Of a stretch of DNA of 64,000 nt, positions 1 to 7,843 are shown in pieces. This DNA is from Heliobacterium chlorum (lineage in GTDB: Bacteria; Bacillota; Desulfitobacteriia; Heliobacteriales; Heliobacteriaceae): contig NZ_JACVHF010000002.1 of NCBI RefSeq assembly GCF_014502795.1, positions 248,001 through 312,000 on the forward strand. Direction: 5' to 3'. How positions within the stretch are numbered: the first letter of the stretch is position 1; every line of letters begins with the position of its first letter. Below the pieces are notes generated by a model. The model saw only the letters and a program-made list of their open reading frames with translations, searched no databases and was not told the origin of the DNA. A program made the position numbers and the translations under genes.

Positions 1-375
1 ATAAACGAGCCGGAGATAATGGAACATTTGAAACCTTTAGGTTTCGAGGTTGTACGGTTAGAAGGATTGACCGTTGAGGAACAGGCTGTTCTTTTCTCTC
101 AAGCCAATGTAGTTGTGGCTCCACATGGTGCTGGTCTGACGAATCTTGTCTTTTGTTCACCTCATGTAACAGTGATAGAACTGTTTGGGCCGAAGTACGT
201 AACTACTATGTTTTGGGCTTTAAGTAATCTTATGGGGTTGAAATACCATTATTTAATTGGTGAAGGAGAACAAGCCTCGCGGAATATAGACCCCTTTTCT
301 TCTGAAAACTACCGCGAGGATTTTATCATTAACATCGAAAAATTGAAAAAGGTTCTACGCAAGTTAGGTATGTAA
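1..375 (+). CDS. GT61 (DUF563) glycosyltransferase, C-terminal fragment
   Basis: The open frame runs in from the left edge, so only about the last 124 residues are present; the ATG at 19 is internal. The visible part carries the family's nucleotide-sugar-binding signature APHGAGLTNLVF, then the IELFGPKY segment and the YHYLIGEGE stretch near the end. All three recur in the same order in the two complete paralogues at 401-1546 and 2445-3650. GT61 enzymes transfer sugars in cell-surface or spore-surface glycan synthesis; the acceptor here is unknown. The next gene begins 25 nt downstream on the same strand, so they are probably co-transcribed. Confidence 0.85.
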   Translation: MNEPEIMEHLKPLGFEVVRLEGLTVEEQAVLFSQANVVVAPHGAGLTNLVFCSPHVTVIELFGPKYVTTMFWALSNLMGLKYHYLIGEGEQASRNIDPFSSENYREDFIINIEKLKKVLRKLGM

Positions 376-400
376 TAAAAAGGGGAAGGAGGGACTGGGG

Positions 401-1546
401 ATGTGCTTTAGGTTCGATGGTGAAGAGAAGAACGATACTATGGAAATGCCAATCCCTCAAGGTTATATGACGACGAAACAGTGGATAGACAGACACAAGG
501 GGATATATGACTCTATAGAATATATCAGAATTAATCCAGGAACTAAGATTAAGCGAACAGTTCCAATACAAACGGAAGGAACGTCTCCACATAGAGCTTT
601 TTTGAATGAACAAATTGTAGATAGCCCGGAGACTTTTGTGGCGGCCATTCCACATGGACGGGTTTGGGGCACCTCTGGTTTTGTAATTACACCAGATAAT
701 ATACTCCTCTCTGATGTATCAAGCTGGTTTAATGCCCCTCCTGAAGCAAACCCGATATTTAGGGAAGAAAGATTACCGAAGGTGCATGACATAGATGGAA
801 CAGTTGCTGTTTTATCTACCTCTGGTTGGTGGAACTATTACCATTGGTTATTTGATTCAGTGCCGCGATACGAGTTATTACGCAAAAGCGGTATAAAAGT
901 AGATTACTACTTGGTGAGTCATTATCCCAATAGCTACCAAGACGTTGCTGTTAGAAAATTAGGAATCCCGGAAGAAAGATTGATCTACGTTAGAGAGGCA
1001 AATCATTACAAGGCTAAACGATTAATTATTCCTTCTTTGCCGGGAATTATGAGCCGAATTCCCCCATGGGTATGTGTTTATCTCCGAAAAACATTTGTAT
1101 CTAAAAGGGTGACTGATAAGCGTAACCGTCCACGTCTGTATATTTCCAGGGCTAAAGCATCAGGACGGAAAATCGTTAATGAAGATGATTTGTTAAAATA
1201 CCTTGTACCATACGATTTTCGTATAGTCTATCTTGAGGAATTATCGTTTCTCGAGCAAGTACAACTGTTTAGCAAAGCCGAGATTATTGTCGCTCCACAC
1301 GGAGCCGGTTTAGCCAATCTCGTTTTTTGCGAGCCTGGAGCGAGGGTACTTGAACTGATGGGCCCAAAATATATTAACGTTATGTTTTGGGGTCTTAGTT
1401 CACTTATTCCATTAGAATACCGATATCTCATTGGAGAGGGTGACGAACCACCAGCAGAGATTAACCCGTTCACTAGCGGCAATTATTTGGCCGATTTTAC
1501 AGTTGACATTGACAAGGTTGATCGACAACTTAAAGACTGGCTGTAG
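401..1546 (+). CDS. GT61 (DUF563) family glycosyltransferase
   Basis: 381 residues, no signal peptide or membrane segment, so probably cytoplasmic. The N-terminal third has the AAIPHGRVWGTSGFVITPDN segment. The middle has GWWNYYHWLFDSVPR, a typical GT61 motif, and the C-terminal third has APHGAGLANLVF followed by LELMGPKYINVMFW. The ATG at 401 is preceded by AAGGAGGG at a good distance. It is a full-length paralogue of the fragment at 1-375 and of the gene at 2445-3650. Codons are visibly AT-richer than in the third paralogue, which hints at separate acquisition or older divergence. Expected role: sugar transfer in a surface polysaccharide or protein glycosylation pathway, with substrate unknown. 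Confidence 0.88.
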   Translation: MCFRFDGEEKNDTMEMPIPQGYMTTKQWIDRHKGIYDSIEYIRINPGTKIKRTVPIQTEGTSPHRAFLNEQIVDSPETFVAAIPHGRVWGTSGFVITPDNILLSDVSSWFNAPPEANPIFREERLPKVHDIDGTVAVLSTSGWWNYYHWLFDSVPRYELLRKSGIKVDYYLVSHYPNSYQDVAVRKLGIPEERLIYVREANHYKAKRLIIPSLPGIMSRIPPWVCVYLRKTFVSKRVTDKRNRPRLYISRAKASGRKIVNEDDLLKYLVPYDFRIVYLEELSFLEQVQLFSKAEIIVAPHGAGLANLVFCEPGARVLELMGPKYINVMFWGLSSLIPLEYRYLIGEGDEPPAEINPFTSGNYLADFTVDIDKVDRQLKDWL

Positions 1547-1616
1547 CTTTTTAAACGAACACTAATACAAATATAGCCGCCTCCAAACTTCTAGTTAATA
1601 TCATGGAGGGACTTCT

Positions 1617-2402
1617 ATGCAGGATGATAAAGATAAAAAACTTCCCCTTTTACCTTATATAGAGTTTCATGTAACTGATCATTGCAACTTAAACTGCAAA
1701 GCCTGTAGTCATTTTTGTCCAATCGCAGATGAACACTTTCTTTCATTAAATGAACATTTAAGGGATATGAGTAGGCTGGCTGAAATTTTCGAAAATATCG
1801 GCCAAATTCGAATTTTAGGTGGGGAGCCGTTGCTCCATCCAAACGTGTCGGAGTTTATCAAAACTACGCGCCAATTCTTCCCTCATAGTTACATTACTCT
1901 GGTGACGAATGGGATTTTGCTGCCCAAAATGGAAGATGATTTCTACAAGACACTAAAGACCTATCAAGTGGGATTGGATATATCCATTTATCCCATAGCC
2001 GGGTTAAAAAAGGATGCACTCCTGGTAAAAGCAAAAGAGTACGACATATCTATTTCCATTAGAGAAGCGAATGAGTTTTTTGTTAGTTTGAATCCAAATG
2101 GTGATTCAGATATAAAGAGTACCTTTGAACATTGTTGGTTAACACAATGTATATTTTTGAGGAATGGAAAGATATATCATTGTGCTTTCGTAGGGCTTGC
2201 AGGAACAGTGAATAAAGCTTTTGGCTTGGTCATACCTGACTCTAGCATTGATATTCATACAAAAACGGGGTCAGAAATCTTAGATTTTCTCCGTCAACCG
2301 CCAACTGCCTGTGCCTTTTGCACAGGCCATGTATATGTACCTTGGGAGAGGTCAAAAAAGACCTTACAGGAATGGTGTGCAGTCGTAGGAAGAACCAAAT
2401 AA
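1617..2402 (+). CDS. radical SAM protein with possible SPASM-like C-terminal cysteines
   Basis: 261 residues. Near residues 20-31 the motif CNLNCKAC (CxxxCxxC) binds the radical SAM 4Fe-4S cluster, and ILGGEPLLHP at about residues 65-75 is the usual GGE motif for SAM binding. Later cysteines (HCWLTQCIFL, YHCAF, CAFCTGH) could ligate an auxiliary cluster. Starts at ATG after GGAGGG. It lies between two GT61 glycosyltransferases, so it may modify a sugar or peptide in the same surface-glycan pathway. Family members in such clusters have no well-established reaction that I can assign. The radical SAM call is firm; the substrate is unknown. Confidence 0.85.
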   Translation: MQDDKDKKLPLLPYIEFHVTDHCNLNCKACSHFCPIADEHFLSLNEHLRDMSRLAEIFENIGQIRILGGEPLLHPNVSEFIKTTRQFFPHSYITLVTNGILLPKMEDDFYKTLKTYQVGLDISIYPIAGLKKDALLVKAKEYDISISIREANEFFVSLNPNGDSDIKSTFEHCWLTQCIFLRNGKIYHCAFVGLAGTVNKAFGLVIPDSSIDIHTKTGSEILDFLRQPPTACAFCTGHVYVPWERSKKTLQEWCAVVGRTK

Positions 2403-2444
2403 AACAGGTTAGATTACTTGAAGGTTGCCACCCAGGAGGTTGTT

Positions 2445-3650
2445 ATGCGTGCCTTCACCATTAAGAGAGAGGGAAAATTTACTTTCCAGACCTATCCTCC
2501 GAAGGAATATATCACTGCGAAAGAATGGATCGAACGGGAAGGGACAAAACACCCGGGAACCCAATATATAAAAATATTCTCCGGTGAACCGATCTCTCGT
2601 CGTCTTCCGGGAACACTGGATAAAGAGACTCATTGGAAGTTTCGATTAGCAGATGTATTATCCCAAAATATAGAAATCAAGTCTCATGCTCAAATCAATT
2701 GGGATTTGTGGAAAAAGTACACCTATCAAAGCCCGGAAGCCTTTGTTGCTGTCATTCCCAACGGACGGGTTTGGGGGACAAATGGAACTGTCATTACGCC
2801 GGATAATCAGCTTCTGTATGACTTATCCGTGGAGTCAACTCTATTTTTGCCACAAACTCATTCCGTTTTTTTACAATCGTCTCTTCCGAAGATGGAGAAA
2901 ATCGAAAAAACAGCGGCGGTGATTACGACTTCCTACGCCGACAGCTTTTATCACTGGATGATCGATGCATTGCCTCGTTTTGAGTTGATCCGACGCAGTG
3001 GGATTCATCCAGATTATTATATTGTCAATGAATGGTACCCCTATCACAAAGAAGCATTGGATATCATCGGTATACCCGATGAAAAAATTCTTCATTGTAA
3101 CCAGTTACAACATTTTCAATTCCCCCTTTTGCTGGCACCTTCACTTCCGGGGATATGGGGATACATACCCCGATGGGTCCACGATTATCTTCGCAGTACC
3201 TTTTTACTGCAAAAAAGTCTACCGATGAAGAAACGAAAATTATATATTTCCCGGGCAAAATCGGCTTGGCGCAGGGTGATTAATGAAGAGGCATTGAGAG
3301 AATTGCTCGAAAAACAGGGCTTCGAAACGTTCTATTTAGAAGAGCTATCAATCACAGAACAAGCGGAGCTATTTGCCAATGCGGAAGCGATTATTGCTCC
3401 ACATGGTGCGGGATTGACCAACCTTGTCTTCGCTTCTCCAGGAGCAAAAGTCATCGAGTTATTCGGTCCCTATTATGTACAGGGACTCTACTGGGCGATG
3501 AGTTGGCAAGCGGGTTTGGAGTACTACTACCTGATCGGCGAGGGGCCACAACCTGCGGAATATGAAGAACCATTTAAGATTCATTCTGAGGATATTCTAA
3601 TTGACCTAGAAAAGGTAGAAAAATTGCTCGCTATAGCCGGCTTGATGTAA
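2445..3650 (+). CDS. GT61 (DUF563) family glycosyltransferase
   Basis: Third GT61 paralogue, 401 residues. Motifs in order: AVIPNGRVWGTNGTVITPDN, SFYHWMIDALPRFELIRRSG and, near residue 320, APHGAGLTNLVF followed by IELFGPYYV. The frame is open back to a TTG at 2418. The ATG at 2445 is preferred because AGGAGG ends 5 nt before it. It carries about 30 more residues between the N-terminal segment and the first GT motif than the paralogue at 401. The stop codon lies inside a terminator hairpin, so this is probably the last gene of the transcript coming from the left edge. Confidence 0.87.
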   Translation: MRAFTIKREGKFTFQTYPPKEYITAKEWIEREGTKHPGTQYIKIFSGEPISRRLPGTLDKETHWKFRLADVLSQNIEIKSHAQINWDLWKKYTYQSPEAFVAVIPNGRVWGTNGTVITPDNQLLYDLSVESTLFLPQTHSVFLQSSLPKMEKIEKTAAVITTSYADSFYHWMIDALPRFELIRRSGIHPDYYIVNEWYPYHKEALDIIGIPDEKILHCNQLQHFQFPLLLAPSLPGIWGYIPRWVHDYLRSTFLLQKSLPMKKRKLYISRAKSAWRRVINEEALRELLEKQGFETFYLEELSITEQAELFANAEAIIAPHGAGLTNLVFASPGAKVIELFGPYYVQGLYWAMSWQAGLEYYYLIGEGPQPAEYEEPFKIHSEDILIDLEKVEKLLAIAGLM

Positions 3651-3667
3651 GGCCGGTGTTTTTTTGC
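3636..3667 (+). terminator. rho-independent terminator overlapping a stop codon
   Basis: GCCGGC and GCCGGT arms (one G-U pair) enclose a 10-nt loop and are followed by GTTTTTTT. The stop codon of the GT61 gene (3648-3650) lies in the loop. Confidence 0.8.
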
Positions 3668-3732
3668 CCGTTAACGTCAGAGTTAAACTATCCATGATTT
3701 ATTTATTCAAAATAAAAAATTGGGGGGATTCT

Positions 3733-5547
3733 GTGAACCAGGCTATCAACGATATGAAAATTCTCTGTATCCATTTTTCCGATACGTTCGCGAAAGCCTT
3801 CTTCGGTGAGTATTTTGATGAGAACCGTTACATTACGGTCAGTTGGAAAGAAGATGGCCGGATTCAGATGTCCTCAGACTGTTTTACAATGGAACAGTTA
3901 GAACAAAAACTCCCACAGGGATGGCATCCGGAACTGATTTTTGTTTGGTCTCCCGAATTTTATGCCAACCCGATAGGGCTATTTGAGCAGGATGCTCCTG
4001 TTATCGCCTTAGTGAGTGATTGGAATCTAGGTTATTCCACCCTGGTGAAGACGTTACACTTGTACGATTATGTCTTCATGGACAAAGAAGGGACTCGTCA
4101 TTTTCGTTCGCTCGGTTTTGACCATGTATCCTACAGCCCACTCTACAGTTTTGAACCTCAAGTTCATTTTGACAACGGGAAGGATGAGCGCGATATAGAT
4201 GTATCCTTGGTGGGCAACATCAATCACGAAGTCCAATATGACCGCTCCTTCTGGCTCAAAGCGCTCTGCGATTTACGAAAAGAAGGCATAAATGTTCGGA
4301 TTCTTTCGGGACTCTTTGGTGAGGAGTACAATGATATTCTAAATCGCTCTAAGATCGTTTTTAATCGTTCGATACGGTCAGAAATGAACCTTCGTTGCTA
4401 CGAGGCACCTCGGGCAGGTGCGGTTCTCATGGTGGAAGAGGAAAACAGCGAAGTGGATGAACACTTAGAGCCATTTCAAGAATATGTCTCTTATCGCCGG
4501 GATAATTTCGTCGAACTGATCAAAAGGTTCCTTACAGATGAATCGAAACGTAAGGACATGGCTCAGCGGGCGCAGATAAAAATCACGGCGAAGGATAGTT
4601 ACACCTGTCACTTTAAAAAGATCATCGATATTTTAGAACAAGCGGGCTTCTTGGGGAGATATCAAAAGAAGACCGTAACGGTGACGGGTGATGAAGTACT
4701 TCAGATGCAGGCCAGGCAAGTGTTTAATGCAACTTATGGTGAATTTCACAGCCTTTTAGGGCGGCTAATTACGCTTCATGATCAACAATGGCCCGATGAT
4801 TCCACCGCTTGGTGGCTCAACATGCGGGCCTGCGCTCAAATGCTCAATCTGCTCGAAAAGAATCTTGAACCAGAAGCAAAGAACAGACAGTTTCAAAGGA
4901 TATTGTCTGATTGGCAACAGGCGGCCATCATCGATGAGAACGTCTTTGTTCCCCTTTTTAATTTATTTTGGGTCCTAGCAACGTTTCAAAATTATCGACT
5001 AGTTCTCGATATTTTTTCCGATATCCGCCAACGTTGCCTCACGGCCAGTCCGGAAAGTTTTGAGGGCATCTTTTTTCCCCGCAAGTACGATGACTTTCGA
5101 GTGGAGAGGGAACGAATTCTTTTCTCATCGCCGATTGAGAGTATCGTTCACTCCCGGCTTACCAATCATATCTTAAGCGAACTTTATGAACAAAAAGGAA
5201 AGGCCCATCAGGGGCTCGATGAGCGGGAAGAGGCGATAGAAGCGCTGGAAGCGAGCATAGGCCTTAGGAGCACGAACGTGCAGGCAAGGTACATCTTGGC
5301 TCGGATTTTGCTGGAGAAAGAAGAAATCGAGCAGGCTGAGAAACACCTAAAAATGACCTTATATTACGCTCCTTTCTTCTTCCCTGCAGTTCGAGATTTG
5401 TGCAATCTTTATGAAGTGCTCGGCGAGGGAAATGCCGCGTACTCCTTAGCGAAGGAATATATGCATGTCATCGAAGCCATGCCCTGTTATCGGGGATGGG
5501 AAGAGCATTTACGAAAATACCTGTCTCATCAGAACCTTGCCGGGTGA
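3733..5547 (+). CDS. CgeB-like glycosyltransferase with C-terminal TPR repeats
   Basis: About 604 residues from a GTG at 3733, which has GGGGGGA 5 nt upstream; the frame is open further up but without a better ribosome site. The first 330 residues fit the CgeB/Glyco_trans_1_2 type: a Rossmann-like start (MKILCIHFSD), a DVSLVGN segment, then FNRSIRSEMNLRCYEAPRAG, the usual donor-site region in which the chain is recognised by a conserved Glu, and a C-terminal helix. After about residue 350 comes a helical region ending in TPR-like repeats (DEREEAIEALEASIGL, EEIEQAEKHLKMTLYYAP). CgeB proteins act in spore or flagellar glycosylation; the substrate here is unknown. A terminator separates it from the GT61 genes upstream. 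Confidence 0.82.
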   Translation: MNQAINDMKILCIHFSDTFAKAFFGEYFDENRYITVSWKEDGRIQMSSDCFTMEQLEQKLPQGWHPELIFVWSPEFYANPIGLFEQDAPVIALVSDWNLGYSTLVKTLHLYDYVFMDKEGTRHFRSLGFDHVSYSPLYSFEPQVHFDNGKDERDIDVSLVGNINHEVQYDRSFWLKALCDLRKEGINVRILSGLFGEEYNDILNRSKIVFNRSIRSEMNLRCYEAPRAGAVLMVEEENSEVDEHLEPFQEYVSYRRDNFVELIKRFLTDESKRKDMAQRAQIKITAKDSYTCHFKKIIDILEQAGFLGRYQKKTVTVTGDEVLQMQARQVFNATYGEFHSLLGRLITLHDQQWPDDSTAWWLNMRACAQMLNLLEKNLEPEAKNRQFQRILSDWQQAAIIDENVFVPLFNLFWVLATFQNYRLVLDIFSDIRQRCLTASPESFEGIFFPRKYDDFRVERERILFSSPIESIVHSRLTNHILSELYEQKGKAHQGLDEREEAIEALEASIGLRSTNVQARYILARILLEKEEIEQAEKHLKMTLYYAPFFFPAVRDLCNLYEVLGEGNAAYSLAKEYMHVIEAMPCYRGWEEHLRKYLSHQNLAG

Positions 5548-5555
5548 GCATAGTA

Positions 5556-5595
5556 AACCCCCCGAAACAGACCGATGGTCTTATACCGGGGGGTT
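5556..5595. terminator. bidirectional terminator between convergent genes
   Basis: AACCCCCC at 5556-5563 pairs with GGGGGGTT at 5588-5595. Inside is a second small hairpin, AGACC-GAT-GGTCT, at 5569-5581. It sits between the convergent glycosyltransferase genes ending at 5547 and 5660. Confidence 0.7.
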
Positions 5596-5659
5596 ATCAT
5601 TTCCTGTGTCTTTACAATCCCTTGCGCACTTTTTACCTTGGAACTGCCGCTTATCTCCT

Positions 5660-7843
5660 TCACATCTCGAAAACGCGCAAAGGAGAGCTTTCGGATAAAG
5701 CTTCGCAAACCTGTTGGTGAAACCGCTGCAGCAACTCTTCCATGACGGACTGGAGAAGGTGCAGGGGTAGTTCATCGCGGTCCTGAGACCAATCGCCCAG
5801 AGCCGTGGAAAGTACGGTAAGGCTTTTTTCAAACAAACCTAAGGTTGCTAAGGTCTTAGCACAGATAAGCAACCTGTAGGTACTCGTTAAGTGATATTCC
5901 TCAAGATACTGTTTCAGCGGAATAGACTGTCTTTCGGCGATTCGAACAATCTGCTCAACAGACTGTGAACTTGTATCCGGTTGATCGAGGGTCTTTATGA
6001 ACATATCTATCGCTTTCGAGTCATCGCCTTTTTCCGCATAAAGAACGCCCAGTAATAACTCTGCAGCATAACTGCCTGTTCCGGCGAGGACAACATATCG
6101 ACTCCAAGGGGCATCGCCCAATTGCAGGCACCGCCGTATAGATGCTTCTGCCTCCTGGAAGTTCCCGAGAGAAAGTTGTGCATAAGCCTCAAAATAATAA
6201 AGATCGGTGTAATCCGGGAAAAGAAGGATCGCTTTCTGAGCGGTTTGAATGGCTAATGGATAGTTTGACTTTTGCAAAAGAGCATAAACGTAGTAAAAGC
6301 AGGATTCAGCATCCTTCGGTTCGGCCTTTTCCTGAATACACCGTTCAAAAATTTGAATGGCCGAATCATAATCTCTATCGTTGCATCGATAGAGAGTGAC
6401 ATCAGCCGACGTCAGCGTGCCTGCCAGTGTCTCCGATTTTCGAAACAATCGACACATGCCTTTACGGGTTAGACGGGGTATCGATGGGTTTCCGGGAAGC
6501 ATAGATTCGATTTTAAAGATATAACCGTCGGCGTCGCTAGTCGCAACAAGCTGGCTGATTTTTTTCCGGCCCTCGGCACAAAGCGTCTCGTTCGTGTTGA
6601 CCATAAGAATCCATTTTCCTTTTGCCTGCGCGAGAGCCTTCTTTCGGGCGTCGACGATAGGAGTCGTTCGGGGAACTTGCAATACAGTGGCTCCAAATTG
6701 TTTGGCCCGTCCTGGTGTTTCATCAAGGGAACCCATATCGACATAGATGACCTGTTCTCCGAGTTCGTGGATACTCTGAATACATCGGCCGATTTCATTG
6801 ACTGCGTCGTGACCGATAATACAAATGGTAATGTCAAGTTTTGAGTTAAAAGCTCGTTGCTTTTTTACGTTATCGAGAAAAACGGCGGGGGAGGTCCCGT
6901 GAAAAGGGGTCTCTGAGGGGTATTGCAAAGAATCGGAGGAAGCAAGATAGCTTTCGAATATTTCATAAGCTTGACTATACCGTCCGCAGTGGTAATGACA
7001 CATCCCTTCCAGGTATCGTAAGTCTCGATATCCTTTGAATACCTTTTGATAATCGGTGAGATGACTGAGCGCATCGGCATAGCGGCCGAGTGCCATTCGC
7101 GCTGCCGTGAGCTTTTTAATCAGAAATGGTACATAACCCTGTTGAAGTGACGATGTTAACTGTAGGCTCTGTTCAAAGCTAGAGAGAGCCTCTTCGATTT
7201 GACCTAGCCGTAAGTACTCACTTCCCTTGTTATACCAGAAGAAGCCGTCTCTATCTTTTGCCGGGTAATTTTCTAAGATTTGCAGGTTTCGTTGTATTTT
7301 TGCGTGAATGTGGGTTTTCGATGGATCGTATCCATAATGAATAATTTTAAGGGAACTCGTACCGACGCAATTCGTGCCTCTGGCTTTATAGAGCGAGGGA
7401 AGAATCTGCTCGTGAATTCGACCTGTAAACCGGTACTGTTCTTTATTGCGGAACAGGCGCACCGTCGGGGAACAGATCTCGAGGGTACTTCCAATCCGAT
7501 TTACGATCTGCAGATAATAAGCTTCGTAAGCAGAAGCTGTGGTGATGTTTATAAGTTCAGTGGCGGAGGCTTCCTCAAGCTCTTCATCACAGTCCAAGAC
7601 AAGGATCCAATTTCCCCGCGCTTTCTCCAGGGACTTGTTTCGGGCGAAACTAAAGTCGTCCTGCCAGGGTTCTAGAAAGACCTTCGCTCCCATCGCTTGG
7701 GCAATTTCTATGGTTGCATCGGAGGAACCGGTATCGATGACGATCATTTCTTCCACATAATCTCGGGCACTGGATAGGCAGCGCCCGATGTGTTCCGCTT
7801 CGTTCCTCGCAATTAGGCAAAGGCTTATAGAGCTACTGTTCAT
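5660..7843 (-). CDS. double GT2-domain glycosyltransferase with TPR repeats
   Basis: 727 residues. Residues 1-100 are a classic GT2 fold: SISLCLIARNEAEHIGRCL, VIDTGSSDATI and the metal-binding VLDCDEELE. A TPR region follows (about 200-320). At about 345-450 there is a second GT2-like domain (ITICIIGHDAVNEIGRCI, VIYVDMGSLDETP), but its acidic DxD-type position reads MVNTNETL, so the metal site looks lost. More TPRs fill the C-terminal part. Its ATG overlaps the stop of the upstream gene by 4 nt (ATGA), indicating translational coupling with that related GT2-TPR protein. Probably adds sugars to a surface or spore protein or glycan; acceptor unknown. Confidence 0.87.
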   Translation of the reverse strand: MNSSSISLCLIARNEAEHIGRCLSSARDYVEEMIVIDTGSSDATIEIAQAMGAKVFLEPWQDDFSFARNKSLEKARGNWILVLDCDEELEEASATELINITTASAYEAYYLQIVNRIGSTLEICSPTVRLFRNKEQYRFTGRIHEQILPSLYKARGTNCVGTSSLKIIHYGYDPSKTHIHAKIQRNLQILENYPAKDRDGFFWYNKGSEYLRLGQIEEALSSFEQSLQLTSSLQQGYVPFLIKKLTAARMALGRYADALSHLTDYQKVFKGYRDLRYLEGMCHYHCGRYSQAYEIFESYLASSDSLQYPSETPFHGTSPAVFLDNVKKQRAFNSKLDITICIIGHDAVNEIGRCIQSIHELGEQVIYVDMGSLDETPGRAKQFGATVLQVPRTTPIVDARKKALAQAKGKWILMVNTNETLCAEGRKKISQLVATSDADGYIFKIESMLPGNPSIPRLTRKGMCRLFRKSETLAGTLTSADVTLYRCNDRDYDSAIQIFERCIQEKAEPKDAESCFYYVYALLQKSNYPLAIQTAQKAILLFPDYTDLYYFEAYAQLSLGNFQEAEASIRRCLQLGDAPWSRYVVLAGTGSYAAELLLGVLYAEKGDDSKAIDMFIKTLDQPDTSSQSVEQIVRIAERQSIPLKQYLEEYHLTSTYRLLICAKTLATLGLFEKSLTVLSTALGDWSQDRDELPLHLLQSVMEELLQRFHQQVCEALSESSPLRVFEM

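Noticed and set aside
329-655. Minus-strand open frame of 108 codons over the first GT61 genes
   Set aside because: Lies antisense to two genes with strong GT61 motifs; no ribosome site and no known pattern.
5556-5595. Riboswitch in the convergent 5.5 kb gap
   Set aside because: Only about 110 nt, between two 3' ends, with terminator structure; no aptamer-like conserved blocks.
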